DNA of 40,526 nucleotides, from positions 1 to 40,526 of the forward strand of contig JACMME010000205.1 in the NCBI GenBank assembly GCA_014379205.1. Reading direction: 5' to 3'. Source of the stretch: Gemmatimonadaceae bacterium. GTDB taxonomy: Bacteria > Gemmatimonadota > Gemmatimonadetes > Gemmatimonadales > Gemmatimonadaceae. The position numbers and the translations under genes are program-made. The stretch's first letter is position 1. The number at the start of each line of letters is the position of its first letter. Below, in pieces: positions 1-8,960 of this stretch. Under the pieces are notes generated by a model, which saw only the letters and a list, made by a program, of their open reading frames with translations, did no database searches and was not told the DNA's origin.

Positions 1-2847
1 ATTGGTAAGCAGAATGACGAAAAGATCCCGGCTCGGGTCGATCCACAGTGAAGTTCCGGTGAAGCCGGTGTGCCCAAACGCCGCACGCGACATCAGACGT
101 CCCGCCGAGCTCGCGCCGCGGGCAGTCTCCCAGCCGAGCGCCCGGTGGGATAGCGAGGGATCCTGGACGCGAGTGAATTCGTGGATCGTCTCGGCCGGCA
201 CAATTCGGACCTTCTGCAGCGGATCTCCCGGTTTCGAATCCGCAGGTGCCACTCCAAGACCCGCATCCCCCACTCCCTGTTTTAGAAGCATTCGCGCGAA
301 GAGAACCAGATCATGCGCCGAACTGAACAACCCAGCATGTCCCGCCACCCCGCCCAGAGCGAAGGCATTCTCGTCATGAACTTCACCTCGTAAATGCCGC
401 TGCCGCCACGGATCGAATTCCGTTGGCGCCGTGCGGGCGATGTCAGCGGGGCCAGGCTTGTAGCGAGTGGCAGACATTCCAAGCGGGCCGAACACGTTCT
501 CCGCGAGATACCGTTCGAGCTTCTGTCCTGTGACCACTTCCACGATGTGTCCGAGAAGAATGGCGCCAAGGTCGCTGTACACCATGCGCGAGCCCGGAAC
601 GGTATCGAGTGGCGTAGCCAGCACTATCGCCATCGCGTTGACGGGTGACGTAGCCTCCTTGTAAAGAGGACGCCACGATGGTAGCCCGGACGAATGCGTG
701 AGAAGATGCCGCACTGTGACCCGCTCCTTGCCTTCGCCAGCGAACGCCGGAAGATAGCGGCTCACTGGAGCATCGAGTTCAACCTGCCCGCGCGAGGTCA
801 GCTGCATCATCGCGCTTGTCATTCCCACAACTTTTGTCAGTGAGGCGAGATCCCAAAGCGTGTTTTCAGTCGGCGCTGGCGAAGCCGCCCAATCCAGCTG
901 ACCAGTGCCCAGACTCGCGTAGATGGCTGTCGTGCTCCCCACGACGGCATAGGCGCCAGGAAATGCGCTGTCTGCTGCTGCGCGGGCGAGCAGCTGCCGC
1001 ACGGTATCGCTAAGGGCTTGTTCCAATTGCCGTTGGGCGAGCAGGGAGCGTCGCATGATGCCATCGCCACGAGAGAAATGCCCAGGCAGCGAAATAGGCG
1101 AATGTCCAGAGATGGCCGCTTCGCCTGTTAGCGCTCTGGCGGACGCGCGCTCGAGCAGAGGATCGATGCCGTAAGTCAACATATAGCTCTTGATACTCGG
1201 AAAATGCCTCACGACGTACGGATTGCCATTCGCCACGACAATTACGTTGAGCTTTGAAGCCAGCCTGTCGACCCAGGCGGACACATGCTGCGGAATTGCG
1301 AATCCCCCCGATCCTTCGATCGTTCGCACGTGCGACGTTACTATAACGCGGTCGGCACTACCTATCGCTACCTCGAGAGAATCCAGCTGGGACGAGGTAG
1401 ATCCCGGTCCAATGCGGTACACAGCGGCGACATTCACGAGGGGTCGCAGCTCAGCTACGAGCGCACGTCCGGCCAGAACCTCGAGCTCGGGTGCGTAGCT
1501 GACGATAACGACCTTTGCTGTGCGAGGAATGGGGACAAGATCCGCACTGTCACGCAACAGTGTGATGGCGCGTTGCGCAACGTCTCGTGCGACCGCCCAG
1601 TGGTTTGGTGCTCCAACTACTTCCCGCACCCTGTCCAGATCTGCGAATCTCGTTCCGGGCAAGCCGAGTCGCGCTTTCACTGAGAGAATCGCTCGCACGG
1701 AGCGCTCTATGCGTTCCGGCGAGATTTGGCCGCTTTCGACGGCGCTCACTACGGCCGCAATTGCTCTTGGAATATCGCCAGGTTTGAGCAGGATGTCGGC
1801 GCCAGCCTTCACCGCAAACACGGCGCTGTTCTCCACGGTGTATCCCTTGCCGACACCCTCCATGGTAAGCGCGTCGGTAATTATCAGGCCGCGAAACTTC
1901 AGGGAATCGCGCAGCAGCCCTGTTATGACGTCCGGAAGCAGCGTCGCAGGAGCTGTAGGATCACCGATTGCGGGAAGCGCGATGTGGGCCGTCATAACTG
2001 CGCCAACGTTGGCCGCGATGGCGGCCCGAAAAGGAACCAGCTCAACGGAATCCAGTCGAGCGCGATCAGACTTCACGACTGGCAGAGCCAAATGAGAATC
2101 GGTGTCGGTATCGCCATGTCCGGGAAAGTGCTTGACTGTCGCGATAACACCTTGATCCTGAACTCCGCGAACAAACGCGGCGCCGAGACGCCCTACGGAC
2201 GCGGGATCTTCGCCGAATGAGCGGGTATTTATGACCGGATTCGCTGGGTTGTTGTTGACATCCACCGTCGGCGAGAATGCGACGGTAATGCCTATTGCGC
2301 GCGCCTCGCGGCCAGCGATCCTGCCTAGCCGGTACGCATCTTCGTCGCGTCCAGCGGCGCCAATGGCCATGTTGGTGGTCAGGAGCGTGGCGCTGCCACC
2401 GGGGAGCAGGGAAGGCAAGTGAACTCCGCCAACGAGCCGGCCAAGACCGGGTTCCAGATCGGACGAAACGAGCAGCGGTATCGCTGCAATGCGCTGTAGG
2501 GCGTTGATCTTGGCCGCAACCTCGATCGGCGAGCCAAGCGACATGGTAATGCCGCCGATCTTGCTTTCTGTGACGAGCTGGCGAGTTTCAGAAAAGGACG
2601 GATCTTCCAAATTTGCGTAATCTCCCAGCACCCACGCGTGCAGCATCTGCCCCACGCGCTCGCGGAGGGTAAGCCGAGAGAGAGTCTGATCGACCCACTG
2701 TTGCTGCGCCGGGGTAAGAGGGGCGGAGAGCGAGTCGGAGGGCCCGGTTGGCAACGCTGCTGGCGAAGGCTGCGGAGCTCTCGTGCAGCCGAAGGCGAGA
2801 GCCGCCGCGACAGCCGGTCCAAGAAATCCTGGAGAAAATGAATGCAT
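1..2847 (-). CDS. NagZ-like GH3 glucosaminidase fused to AmiE-like serine hydrolase (partial, 3' end off window)
   Basis: The frame is open from the ATG at 2847 to the window edge (949 codons, no stop). The N-terminal half is glycoside hydrolase family 3 of the NagZ type: the signature KHFPGHGDT begins at residue 239 and the nucleophile Asp lies in TDALTM at residue 325. The C-terminal part is a class C beta-lactamase/PBP-like serine hydrolase with SLTK (Ser669, Lys672), YSD (Tyr757) and HTG (His926). The N-terminus is hydrophobic and ends in AFGC, so it is probably an exported lipoprotein, although the n-region has no positive charge and no Shine-Dalgarno is visible. Family knowledge: NagZ removes GlcNAc from muropeptides, and the Bacillus subtilis partner AmiE, an amidase, is a beta-lactamase-family protein. 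I infer a single-chain glucosaminidase/amidase or esterase acting on cell-wall fragments. The divergent neighbour is NamZ-like, which supports this. The activity of the C-terminal domain is not certain. Confidence 0.9.
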   Translation of the reverse strand, partial: MHSFSPGFLGPAVAAALAFGCTRAPQPSPAALPTGPSDSLSAPLTPAQQQWVDQTLSRLTLRERVGQMLHAWVLGDYANLEDPSFSETRQLVTESKIGGITMSLGSPIEVAAKINALQRIAAIPLLVSSDLEPGLGRLVGGVHLPSLLPGGSATLLTTNMAIGAAGRDEDAYRLGRIAGREARAIGITVAFSPTVDVNNNPANPVINTRSFGEDPASVGRLGAAFVRGVQDQGVIATVKHFPGHGDTDTDSHLALPVVKSDRARLDSVELVPFRAAIAANVGAVMTAHIALPAIGDPTAPATLLPDVITGLLRDSLKFRGLIITDALTMEGVGKGYTVENSAVFAVKAGADILLKPGDIPRAIAAVVSAVESGQISPERIERSVRAILSVKARLGLPGTRFADLDRVREVVGAPNHWAVARDVAQRAITLLRDSADLVPIPRTAKVVIVSYAPELEVLAGRALVAELRPLVNVAAVYRIGPGSTSSQLDSLEVAIGSADRVIVTSHVRTIEGSGGFAIPQHVSAWVDRLASKLNVIVVANGNPYVVRHFPSIKSYMLTYGIDPLLERASARALTGEAAISGHSPISLPGHFSRGDGIMRRSLLAQRQLEQALSDTVRQLLARAAADSAFPGAYAVVGSTTAIYASLGTGQLDWAASPAPTENTLWDLASLTKVVGMTSAMMQLTSRGQVELDAPVSRYLPAFAGEGKERVTVRHLLTHSSGLPSWRPLYKEATSPVNAMAIVLATPLDTVPGSRMVYSDLGAILLGHIVEVVTGQKLERYLAENVFGPLGMSATRYKPGPADIARTAPTEFDPWRQRHLRGEVHDENAFALGGVAGHAGLFSSAHDLVLFARMLLKQGVGDAGLGVAPADSKPGDPLQKVRIVPAETIHEFTRVQDPSLSHRALGWETARGASSAGRLMSRAAFGHTGFTGTSLWIDPSRDLFVILLTN

Positions 2848-4149
2848 CAGACGCGCCGCAGGTATCTCATTGCTCTTACGATGGCCGTGCTCTCATGCGC
2901 ACCGGCTCCCGGCACGTCGAACGGCGAATCTGCCGCTGGAAGTGTCAGCGGGCGCACCCGCGTGCGTCCCGGGATCACGGTGTTGCTCGAGGACAGTATC
3001 GCACTCATCAACGGCAAACGCATAGGTCTGCTTACCAACCAAACGGGTATCGATGAACGAGGTCGCAGCGATATCGATCTACTGTATCGCCCGCCCGGTA
3101 CCACAGGACCGCAACTCGTGGCGTTGTTCTCACCTGAGCATGGGATTCGAGGAGTCGAAGATCGGAGCAATATCGTTAGTGGCGCCGACGGGCGCACGGG
3201 GCTTCCAATCCATTCACTGTACAATCCAACAACCATCGAGCCGCCGGACAGCACTCTGGCAGGGCTCGACGCGCTGATAATTGACCTCCAGGACCTTGGG
3301 ACGCGCACATGGACTTATCCAGCGTCCATGGTCTACGCAATGCGAGCTGCCGCTCGGAACAAGGTTTCCGTCATAGTACTCGATCGGCCAAACCCGATCA
3401 CCGGAGCACGTGTTGAAGGCCCGCTGCTCGATTCATCGCAGACTTATGCGGGCTCGCACAGCGCGAATCGGCGCTCCCAGCCGGTGTCATTGTATCCGTT
3501 GCCGTTAAGGCACGGGATGACGATGGGTGAGCTAGCGCTGATGTACAACGAGGAATTGGAGATAGGTGCTGACCTTCACGTAATCCCCGCCGATGGATGG
3601 CGTCGCGCAGCCTGGTTTGACGAGACCGGACTCCCATGGGTAAAACCCTCTCCGAACATGCCCTCGCTCACAAGCGCCGTGCTGTACCCAGGGATCGTTC
3701 CTTTCGAAGGGTCCAACCTTTCAGTAGGGCGTGGAACTCCAGATGCCTTTCAGCGCGTGGGCGCTCCCTGGCTGAACGCAAGACGCGCCGTGGAGCTGTT
3801 GAATGATCGTGGTCTTGCGGGCGTCAAGTTCGAAGCTCAGCGATTCGCCCCGGTAGATCCGACGGACAAGAAGTTCGCAGGTGTGGACGTATCGTGGATA
3901 AGGGTAGTTGTGACCGATCGCGACCGAATTCATGCGGCCAGGGTCGGTGCAGCGATTCTGTGGGCAATAGCCAAAACAAACCCCGACTCACTGCAGCTCA
4001 GAGATCGCACATTCGATGAGCGCATGGGGCCGTCCCGGGTGCGCGAGGCATTGATGCGCGGAGAGGATCCCGATACAGTCATTGATGGCGAGGTGCCGCA
4101 TGCAGTGGCATTCGATCAGCGCGTCCGGAGATTCAAGTTGTATCGATGA
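2842..4149 (+). CDS. namZ: NamZ-like exo-beta-N-acetylmuramidase (DUF1343, GH171), lipoprotein
   Basis: This 435-residue protein has the full DUF1343/GH171 pattern: LLTNQTG near residue 60, FSPEHG at 96-101 (its Glu99 is the likely catalytic glutamate), DLQDLGTRTWTYP and LDRPNPI. Family knowledge: NamZ releases N-acetylmuramic acid from the non-reducing end of peptidoglycan fragments after NagZ has removed GlcNAc. The N-terminus has three arginines, a hydrophobic stretch and a VLSC lipobox, so it is probably an exported lipoprotein. GGAG at 2831-2834 lies 7 bases before the ATG and fixes the start. The start codon lies head-to-head with that of the divergent GH3 fusion gene (ATGCAT at 2842-2847). 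I infer that the two proteins act in sequence on muropeptides in the periplasm or at the outer membrane. Confidence 0.9.
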   Translation: MHQTRRRYLIALTMAVLSCAPAPGTSNGESAAGSVSGRTRVRPGITVLLEDSIALINGKRIGLLTNQTGIDERGRSDIDLLYRPPGTTGPQLVALFSPEHGIRGVEDRSNIVSGADGRTGLPIHSLYNPTTIEPPDSTLAGLDALIIDLQDLGTRTWTYPASMVYAMRAAARNKVSVIVLDRPNPITGARVEGPLLDSSQTYAGSHSANRRSQPVSLYPLPLRHGMTMGELALMYNEELEIGADLHVIPADGWRRAAWFDETGLPWVKPSPNMPSLTSAVLYPGIVPFEGSNLSVGRGTPDAFQRVGAPWLNARRAVELLNDRGLAGVKFEAQRFAPVDPTDKKFAGVDVSWIRVVVTDRDRIHAARVGAAILWAIAKTNPDSLQLRDRTFDERMGPSRVREALMRGEDPDTVIDGEVPHAVAFDQRVRRFKLYR

Positions 4150-4223
4150 GCGAGTGGCACATGTGCACGTGTCTTGCACACTGAGAACCGAGTAATGAAT
4201 ACAATCTCATCAAGGGAGGAATC

Positions 4224-4553
4224 ATGAAGGCATTAGCTGCCGTCCTGATGTTCGCGCTGGTAACGGCGTGCGGTCAGCGTCAGGTCGATGTTGAAACAGG
4301 TCCCCAGCAAGCAAGCACCATGTCGCTCGCGGTAACGAACAACGCCAATCAGGCTGTGAACGTGTATGTCGTTAGCGGAGGAAACCCGATTTTCGTCGGA
4401 CAGGTTAGCGGAAACAGCACCCAGACACTCAGTGTTTCCGGAGTTGCATCGGGGTCTGTAGTCTCGCTTCAGGCACGCACCACGGATGGCACCAAGACAT
4501 ATACCAAGGACAACGTTACCTTGTCTGGTTCATACGCCTGGCCGGTTCCATAG
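4224..4553 (+). CDS. Small lipoprotein, probable beta-sandwich
   Basis: The protein has 109 residues and a clear lipoprotein signal: a short charged start, a hydrophobic core and the lipobox VTAC near residue 16. The rest is rich in Thr, Ser, Val and Asn with alternating hydrophobic residues, as in an immunoglobulin-like beta-sandwich, and contains no cysteines beyond the lipidated one. A strong Shine-Dalgarno (AGGGAGGA at 4213-4220) sits just before the ATG, suggesting good expression. It stands alone, 74 bases after namZ and about 200 bases before the inositol phosphate synthase. I do not recognise a named family, and its function is unknown. Confidence 0.75.
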   Translation: MKALAAVLMFALVTACGQRQVDVETGPQQASTMSLAVTNNANQAVNVYVVSGGNPIFVGQVSGNSTQTLSVSGVASGSVVSLQARTTDGTKTYTKDNVTLSGSYAWPVP

Positions 4554-4636
4554 TGCTTTCCGGATAGTTGTATGAGATGGCGAAGCTCGAACTCGTCGCA
4601 CCGTCAAAACATTCCAATCGGCCATAGCGTTACTGG

Positions 4637-4665
4637 TTGCCGCTCGTAGTCTACTCGGCTAGTTT
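4637..4665 (+). promoter_or_regulatory. Candidate sigma70-type promoter for ino1
   Basis: TTGCCG at 4637-4642 and TAGTTT at 4660-4665 are separated by exactly 17 bases. They lie about 90 bases before the chosen ino1 start. The -10 match is weak (T, A and final T conserved). It is a pattern match only. Confidence 0.3.
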
Positions 4666-4669
4666 ACCG

Positions 4670-4690
4670 GGCCGGAGTGACCCTCCGGCC
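4670..4690 (+). promoter_or_regulatory. Perfect 8-bp hairpin in the ino1 leader
   Basis: GGCCGGAG (4670-4677) and CTCCGGCC (4683-4690) form an 8-bp stem with the five-base loop TGACC. No T-run follows directly, so a rho-independent terminator is doubtful. It would lie at the very 5' end of an mRNA starting from the candidate promoter just upstream. Its role is unknown. Confidence 0.45.
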
Positions 4691-4752
4691 TGTGCTGTAT
4701 CTTGTTGCGATTATTTCGTTTTGCCGTCCGTCAGGCAAAGGAGAGTGACTGC

Positions 4753-6099
4753 GTGCGGGGTTCTTCGCCGGCCGCGAGCGGAAGCGCTCAGCGGCCTAAT
4801 TCCATAGCCGAGCCAACTGGGCGCCTGGGGGTGCTTACCCCAGGCCTCGGAGCTGTCGCGACCACGTTCATGGCCGGAGTCGAAAGCATCCGGCGGGGCC
4901 TTTCCCAGCCAATCGGCTCGCTCACTCAAATGGCGACGATCCGGCTCGGAAAGCGCACCGACAACCGGTCCCCGCTCATCAAGGATTTTACTCCGCTCGC
5001 CAGTCTCGAAGATATCGTGTTCGGAGCCTGGGATCCCATTCCTGATGACGCACTCACCGCGGCGCGCAAAGCAGGAGTTCTCGAAGAAAAACACCTGGGG
5101 CCGGTCGCAGACATGCTGTCGTCCATTCGGCCGATGCCGGCGGTTTTTGACCAGAAGTACGTTACGCGGATCAACGGCACCAACGTCAAAAAGGGAAAGA
5201 CGAAACGCGATCTTGCCGAACAGTTGCGGCAGGATATTCGTGACTTCAAGGCGCAGAACAAGCTGGATCGCGCCGTCATGGTCTGGTGTGCTTCCACGGA
5301 AATATTCATCCAGCCAGGGTCGCATCACGCCACCCTCGAGCAGTTCGAGAAAGCCATGGACAGGAATGACGCCGCGATCGCACCGTCCATGCTTTATGCG
5401 TACGCCGCCATAATGGAGGGAATTCCCTTCGCCAACGGCGCGCCGAACCTGACGGTCGATACGCCAGCGTTGCTTCAGCTCGCGAATGACCGGGGCGTGC
5501 CCGTTTCCGGAAAGGACTTCAAGACCGGCCAGACCTGGATGAAAACAATCGTGGCTCCCGGTATCAAGGCGCGAATGCTCGGGCTCGCGGGCTGGTATTC
5601 CACCAACATTCTTGGCAACAGGGATGGCGAAGTTCTGGATGATCCGGCTTCATTCAAGACGAAGGAAGAATCCAAGCTCAGCGTCCTGCACACGATCCTG
5701 CAGCCCGAGCAGTATCCCGCTTTATACAAGGATTTTTCTCACGTGGTGCGGATCAATTACTATCCTCCTCGAGGCGACAACAAGGAAGGTTGGGACAACA
5801 TCGATATTGTCGGGTGGATGGGGTATCCGATGCAAATCAAGATCAACTTTCTCTGCCGTGATTCCATTCTGGCGGCGCCGATTGTTCTCGATCTCGCACT
5901 CTTCATGGACTTCGCTCATCGAGCTGGGATGAAGGGAATCCAGGAATGGCTTTCCTTCTATTTCAAGAGCCCGATGGCAGCGCCCGGCCTCCAGCCGGAG
6001 CATGACCTGTTCATTCAGCAGACGAAACTGAAGAACACCCTGCGGCACCTCATGGGTGAGGATCAGATTACACATCTCGGGTTGGAGTACTACGCTTGA
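4753..6099 (+). CDS. ino1: myo-Inositol-1-phosphate synthase
   Basis: The product (448 residues) makes 1L-myo-inositol 1-phosphate from glucose 6-phosphate with NAD, the first step to inositol lipids or soluble inositols. The N-terminus has the family NAD-binding pattern GLGAVATT followed by GSLTQM and RLGKRTD. The middle has the family's NGTP-like segment as NGAPNLTVDTP, and further on come GNRDGEVLDDP and WDNIDIVGW. The length fits the prokaryotic family. I chose the GTG at 4753 because GGAG (4740-4743) lies 9 bases before it; a TTG at 4702 in the same frame would add 17 poorly conserved residues. A hairpin and a weak promoter-like pair precede it. A small lipoprotein gene follows. Inositol use in this bacterium is inferred, since no lipid-synthesis partner is in view. 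Confidence 0.92.
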   Translation: MRGSSPAASGSAQRPNSIAEPTGRLGVLTPGLGAVATTFMAGVESIRRGLSQPIGSLTQMATIRLGKRTDNRSPLIKDFTPLASLEDIVFGAWDPIPDDALTAARKAGVLEEKHLGPVADMLSSIRPMPAVFDQKYVTRINGTNVKKGKTKRDLAEQLRQDIRDFKAQNKLDRAVMVWCASTEIFIQPGSHHATLEQFEKAMDRNDAAIAPSMLYAYAAIMEGIPFANGAPNLTVDTPALLQLANDRGVPVSGKDFKTGQTWMKTIVAPGIKARMLGLAGWYSTNILGNRDGEVLDDPASFKTKEESKLSVLHTILQPEQYPALYKDFSHVVRINYYPPRGDNKEGWDNIDIVGWMGYPMQIKINFLCRDSILAAPIVLDLALFMDFAHRAGMKGIQEWLSFYFKSPMAAPGLQPEHDLFIQQTKLKNTLRHLMGEDQITHLGLEYYA

Positions 6100-6143
6100 C
6101 CAGGGGAGGGCACGGATACGGGAAGACTGGTTGGGCGAGACCA

Positions 6144-6557
6144 ATGCGAAGGCAGTTTTTTCTCGCGATCGGCGTAATCGCCGTTGTGATCGCGTGCAGG
6201 CCAACGCAGCCGCGTGCCATCCGGCAGCGCTCGGACACGTTCATGTTCCGGATTATGTCCGAGCCCAGTCGTCCTTATGCGCGCGAGGAGATTTTGTACA
6301 AGATTGTGGTGCTCGATGCAGAGAGCAACCAACCGATCGAAAATGGAGAAGGTCGTGTCTTCGCCGAGAACCGCGATCGCGCGAAGACGTACGATGCTTT
6401 GGAGCGTGGACCGGAGGTCGCCACATACTATGCGAAGCTCGAATACGTGACCGCTGGGGAATGGGCTGTCGCAATCCAGTTCCGCCGCGATTCTCTCGCG
6501 CCTCTGGAGCGGATTGACTGGACTCAGCAGGTATTCGAGGAACGGAGCGCGCCATAG
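6144..6557 (+). CDS. Small lipoprotein, YtkA/FixH-like fold suspected
   Basis: From the ATG at 6144 the protein has 137 residues, starting with two arginines, a hydrophobic helix and the lipobox VIAC. This lipoprotein signal is why I prefer this start over a TTG at 6096 that would overlap ino1 and bury the signal. The mature part reads like a single beta-sandwich domain: a segment on dual-use phrases such as VVLDAESNQPIENGEGRV, then EYVTAGEWAVAIQF, resembling YtkA/FixH-like domains. The family assignment is tentative. It is followed after 3 bases by a small unknown gene and then by the E1alpha gene. Confidence 0.7.
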   Translation: MRRQFFLAIGVIAVVIACRPTQPRAIRQRSDTFMFRIMSEPSRPYAREEILYKIVVLDAESNQPIENGEGRVFAENRDRAKTYDALERGPEVATYYAKLEYVTAGEWAVAIQFRRDSLAPLERIDWTQQVFEERSAP

Positions 6558-6560
6558 CGA

Positions 6561-6854
6561 ATGCGTCACTATTATCGGACTCACATCAGCCCGGACGCCG
6601 TGCTGTCGCTGGCAGATGAATATTTTAAGGCGCTCAAGCTGGAACGGAAATCATCGGAGTCGCGCAGCCGGGAGTATTCCGGTCTTCTCGGTACGCTCGC
6701 GCTTACCGTTGGACCCGAAGGAGGCCACTACACGCGGATCGAGGCTAATACGAATCAGATGGGGGAGAGCCGGCTGGACCGCAACGTCAAACGATTCTTT
6801 GTCAATGTGCATCGCGCAGCCGATCCGTCCCACGCGCTGCGGGCCGCTTACTGA
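6561..6854 (+). CDS. Conserved-looking small protein of unknown function
   Basis: This is a 97-residue soluble protein with no signal peptide or membrane segment. It begins with MRHYYRTHISPDAVLSLADE, and a helical, charged first half is followed by a glycine-containing stretch that could form strands. Its TGA overlaps the ATG of E1alpha by one base (TGATG), so translation is probably coupled to the dehydrogenase genes. No cysteines or known catalytic motifs are seen. I do not recognise the family. Its position directly before a 2-oxoacid dehydrogenase suggests a linked role, but this is only context. Confidence 0.65.
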   Translation: MRHYYRTHISPDAVLSLADEYFKALKLERKSSESRSREYSGLLGTLALTVGPEGGHYTRIEANTNQMGESRLDRNVKRFFVNVHRAADPSHALRAAY

Positions 6855-7990
6855 TGGCTTCGCGCGCGGCTGGGCGCACGGCGCGGCCTCGTCGGAAATC
6901 GGCTGCGGTGGCGGAACGCCCGTCCGACGAACTCTCCAGCGATCAGAAGCTCGAGCTGTATTACTACATGCGACTGACGCGCTCACTGGAGGAGCGTCTC
7001 GTCAACCTTTACCGTCAGACGAAAGTCGTCGGCGGGCTGTTTCGTTCGCTCGGCCAGGAAGCGGACGCCGTAGGAAGCGCCTACGCTCTCGATAGGAATG
7101 CGGGGGATTTCCTCTCCCCGCTGATCCGCAATCTTGGCTCGATGCTGGTGCAGGGCGCGCAGCCTACGGAAATTATCCGGCAATACATGGCCAAGGGTGA
7201 TTCGCCCACACGCGGACGCGAGCTCAACATCCACTTCGGGGACCTGGAGCGGGGGTTCATAGGCCAGATATCGCACCTCGGCGACATGGTGCCGGTCATG
7301 ACCGGAGTGACGCTGTCATTCAAGCTTCGCGGCCAGCCGCGTGTGGGTCTGGTGTACGTCGGCGATGGTGCGACATCAACTGGCGCTTTTCACGAAGGAA
7401 TAAATTTCGCGGCCGTGCAGCGCTGCCCGCTCGTCGTCGTAGTAGAAAACAACGGTTGGGCCTACTCAACTCCCATCTCGAAACAGACTGCCTCAAGGCG
7501 ATTCGTCGATAAAGCGCTAGCCTATGGGATACCGGGAGTGCAGGCTGACGGCAATGATGTACTGGCGGTGTACGACGCTACCAGGGCAGCCGTAGACCGT
7601 GCACGGCGGGGCGACGGGGTGACTCTCGTCGAGCTTCTCACCTATCGGCGAAAGGGGCACGCCGAGCACGATAATCAGTCGTACATCCCGGCGGGGGAGC
7701 TGGAGCGGTGGGCGGCTGAGAACGATCCACTTGACCGATACTTCAAGGAGTTGGTTGAAGTCGAAAATGTCACGCCAGAAACAATGACGGCTATAGATCT
7801 GCGCGTCCAAAGCGAGATCGACGCAGCCACTGACCTGGCGGAGTTGTCTCCGATGCCAGAGCCAGCGGATTCGCTCACAGGGATTTACGCAGATCCGCCT
7901 TCCGTAGAGCCATTATGGTTTCGCGAAGGTGTTCGTTCCGCGGTTGCTCAGCACGAACGCGCGGCGGGATGGGGCACCTTCAGTGGCTGA
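6854..7990 (+). CDS. 2-Oxoacid dehydrogenase E1 component, alpha subunit
   Basis: The 378-residue protein is the thiamine-diphosphate-binding alpha subunit of a heterotetrameric E1 (pyruvate or branched-chain 2-oxoacid dehydrogenase). The thiamine motif GDGATSTGAFHEG begins near residue 170 and ends in ENNGWAYSTP. Also visible are the family segments GLFRSLGQEA near the N-terminus and TYRRKGHAEHD, which is the phosphorylation-loop region in relatives. The N-terminal 30 residues are basic and Ala-rich, possibly a flexible tail. It decarboxylates the oxoacid and passes the acyl group to the lipoyl domain of E2. It overlaps the E1beta gene by 8 bases. Substrate choice (pyruvate or branched-chain) cannot be decided from sequence alone; no E3 gene is nearby. 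Confidence 0.9.
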   Translation: MASRAAGRTARPRRKSAAVAERPSDELSSDQKLELYYYMRLTRSLEERLVNLYRQTKVVGGLFRSLGQEADAVGSAYALDRNAGDFLSPLIRNLGSMLVQGAQPTEIIRQYMAKGDSPTRGRELNIHFGDLERGFIGQISHLGDMVPVMTGVTLSFKLRGQPRVGLVYVGDGATSTGAFHEGINFAAVQRCPLVVVVENNGWAYSTPISKQTASRRFVDKALAYGIPGVQADGNDVLAVYDATRAAVDRARRGDGVTLVELLTYRRKGHAEHDNQSYIPAGELERWAAENDPLDRYFKELVEVENVTPETMTAIDLRVQSEIDAATDLAELSPMPEPADSLTGIYADPPSVEPLWFREGVRSAVAQHERAAGWGTFSG

Positions 7991-8960
7991 AGTCACCTAC
8001 CTCGAGGCGATCCGCCAGGCTCTATTCGAGGAGATGGAACGTGACCCGAACGTTTTCTGCCTGGGCGAGGATATCGGTGCCTATGGTGGTGCGTTCAAGG
8101 TCACGGAAGGGCTGATTGAGAGATTCGGCGAGGCACGAGTCATCGACACACCCATATCGGAAGCCGCTATCGTCGGAGCGGCGGCCGGTGCCGCGCATAT
8201 GGGCATGCGCCCCGTGTGCGAGATGCAATTCATAGATTTCATCTCATGCGCGTATGACATGCTTACCAACTACGTTGCGACGTCACGCTACCGCGCTTTT
8301 CTTCCATGCCCAATCGTCGTGAGAGGGCCGAGCGGAGGCTACGTGCGGGGCGGACCATTCCACTCACAGAATCCGGAAGCGGCATTCCTCCATACCCCTG
8401 GGCTCAAGATCGTTTATCCTGCGACGGCCAGCGACGCCAAAGGGCTGCTCAAAGCGGCGATCAGGGACGATGATCCGGTGTTGTACTTCGAGCACAAGTA
8501 TCTGTACCGCCGAATCAAGGAGGAGATGCCGCCGGGCGACCACGTTGTCCCTATCGGAAAGGCACGCATTGCGCGTGAAGGTCGCGACCTGTCCATCATT
8601 ACATATGCCGCTACAGTGTGGAAGGCACTGGAAGCAGCCGAGCAGCTGGAGAAGGAGGATGGATTGAGCGTGGAGATTGTCGATCTTCGGTCTCTCCTCC
8701 CGATGGATGATGAAACAATCATCGCGACTGTGAAAAAGACAAATCGTGTGCTTATCGTCCACGAGGATACGCGCACCGGGGGTATCGCTGGTGAAATCAC
8801 CGCACGCATCACGGAGCGCGCCTTCGAGTGGCTGGACGCTCCCATACTGCGCGTGACGGCTGCCGACGTGCCTCTGCCGTATTCGCCCCCGCTCGAGGAT
8901 TACGTGCTTCCGCAAACGGCGGACATAGTGAAGGCCGCCCGGGTTCTCGCCGCGTATTAG
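7983..8960 (+). CDS. 2-Oxoacid dehydrogenase E1 component, beta subunit
   Basis: The GTG at 7983 gives a 325-residue product starting VAEVTYLEAIRQAL, the usual N-terminus and length of E1beta. A longer frame back to 7929 lies wholly within E1alpha and is not needed. Family landmarks are GEDIGAYGGAFKVTEGL, a PISE-type segment (DTPISEAAIVG) and the C-terminal half with LLPMDDETI and VHEDTRTGG. Together with E1alpha it forms the active site for oxidative decarboxylation. It overlaps E1alpha by 8 bases and the following small membrane protein by 1 base, which indicates tight translational coupling and a fixed subunit ratio. Confidence 0.92.
   Translation: MAEVTYLEAIRQALFEEMERDPNVFCLGEDIGAYGGAFKVTEGLIERFGEARVIDTPISEAAIVGAAAGAAHMGMRPVCEMQFIDFISCAYDMLTNYVATSRYRAFLPCPIVVRGPSGGYVRGGPFHSQNPEAAFLHTPGLKIVYPATASDAKGLLKAAIRDDDPVLYFEHKYLYRRIKEEMPPGDHVVPIGKARIAREGRDLSIITYAATVWKALEAAEQLEKEDGLSVEIVDLRSLLPMDDETIIATVKKTNRVLIVHEDTRTGGIAGEITARITERAFEWLDAPILRVTAADVPLPYSPPLEDYVLPQTADIVKAARVLAAY

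Noticed and set aside
4711..5328. A 205-residue gene on the - strand inside ino1
   Set aside because: It is a shadow frame of the strongly conserved inositol phosphate synthase on the + strand.
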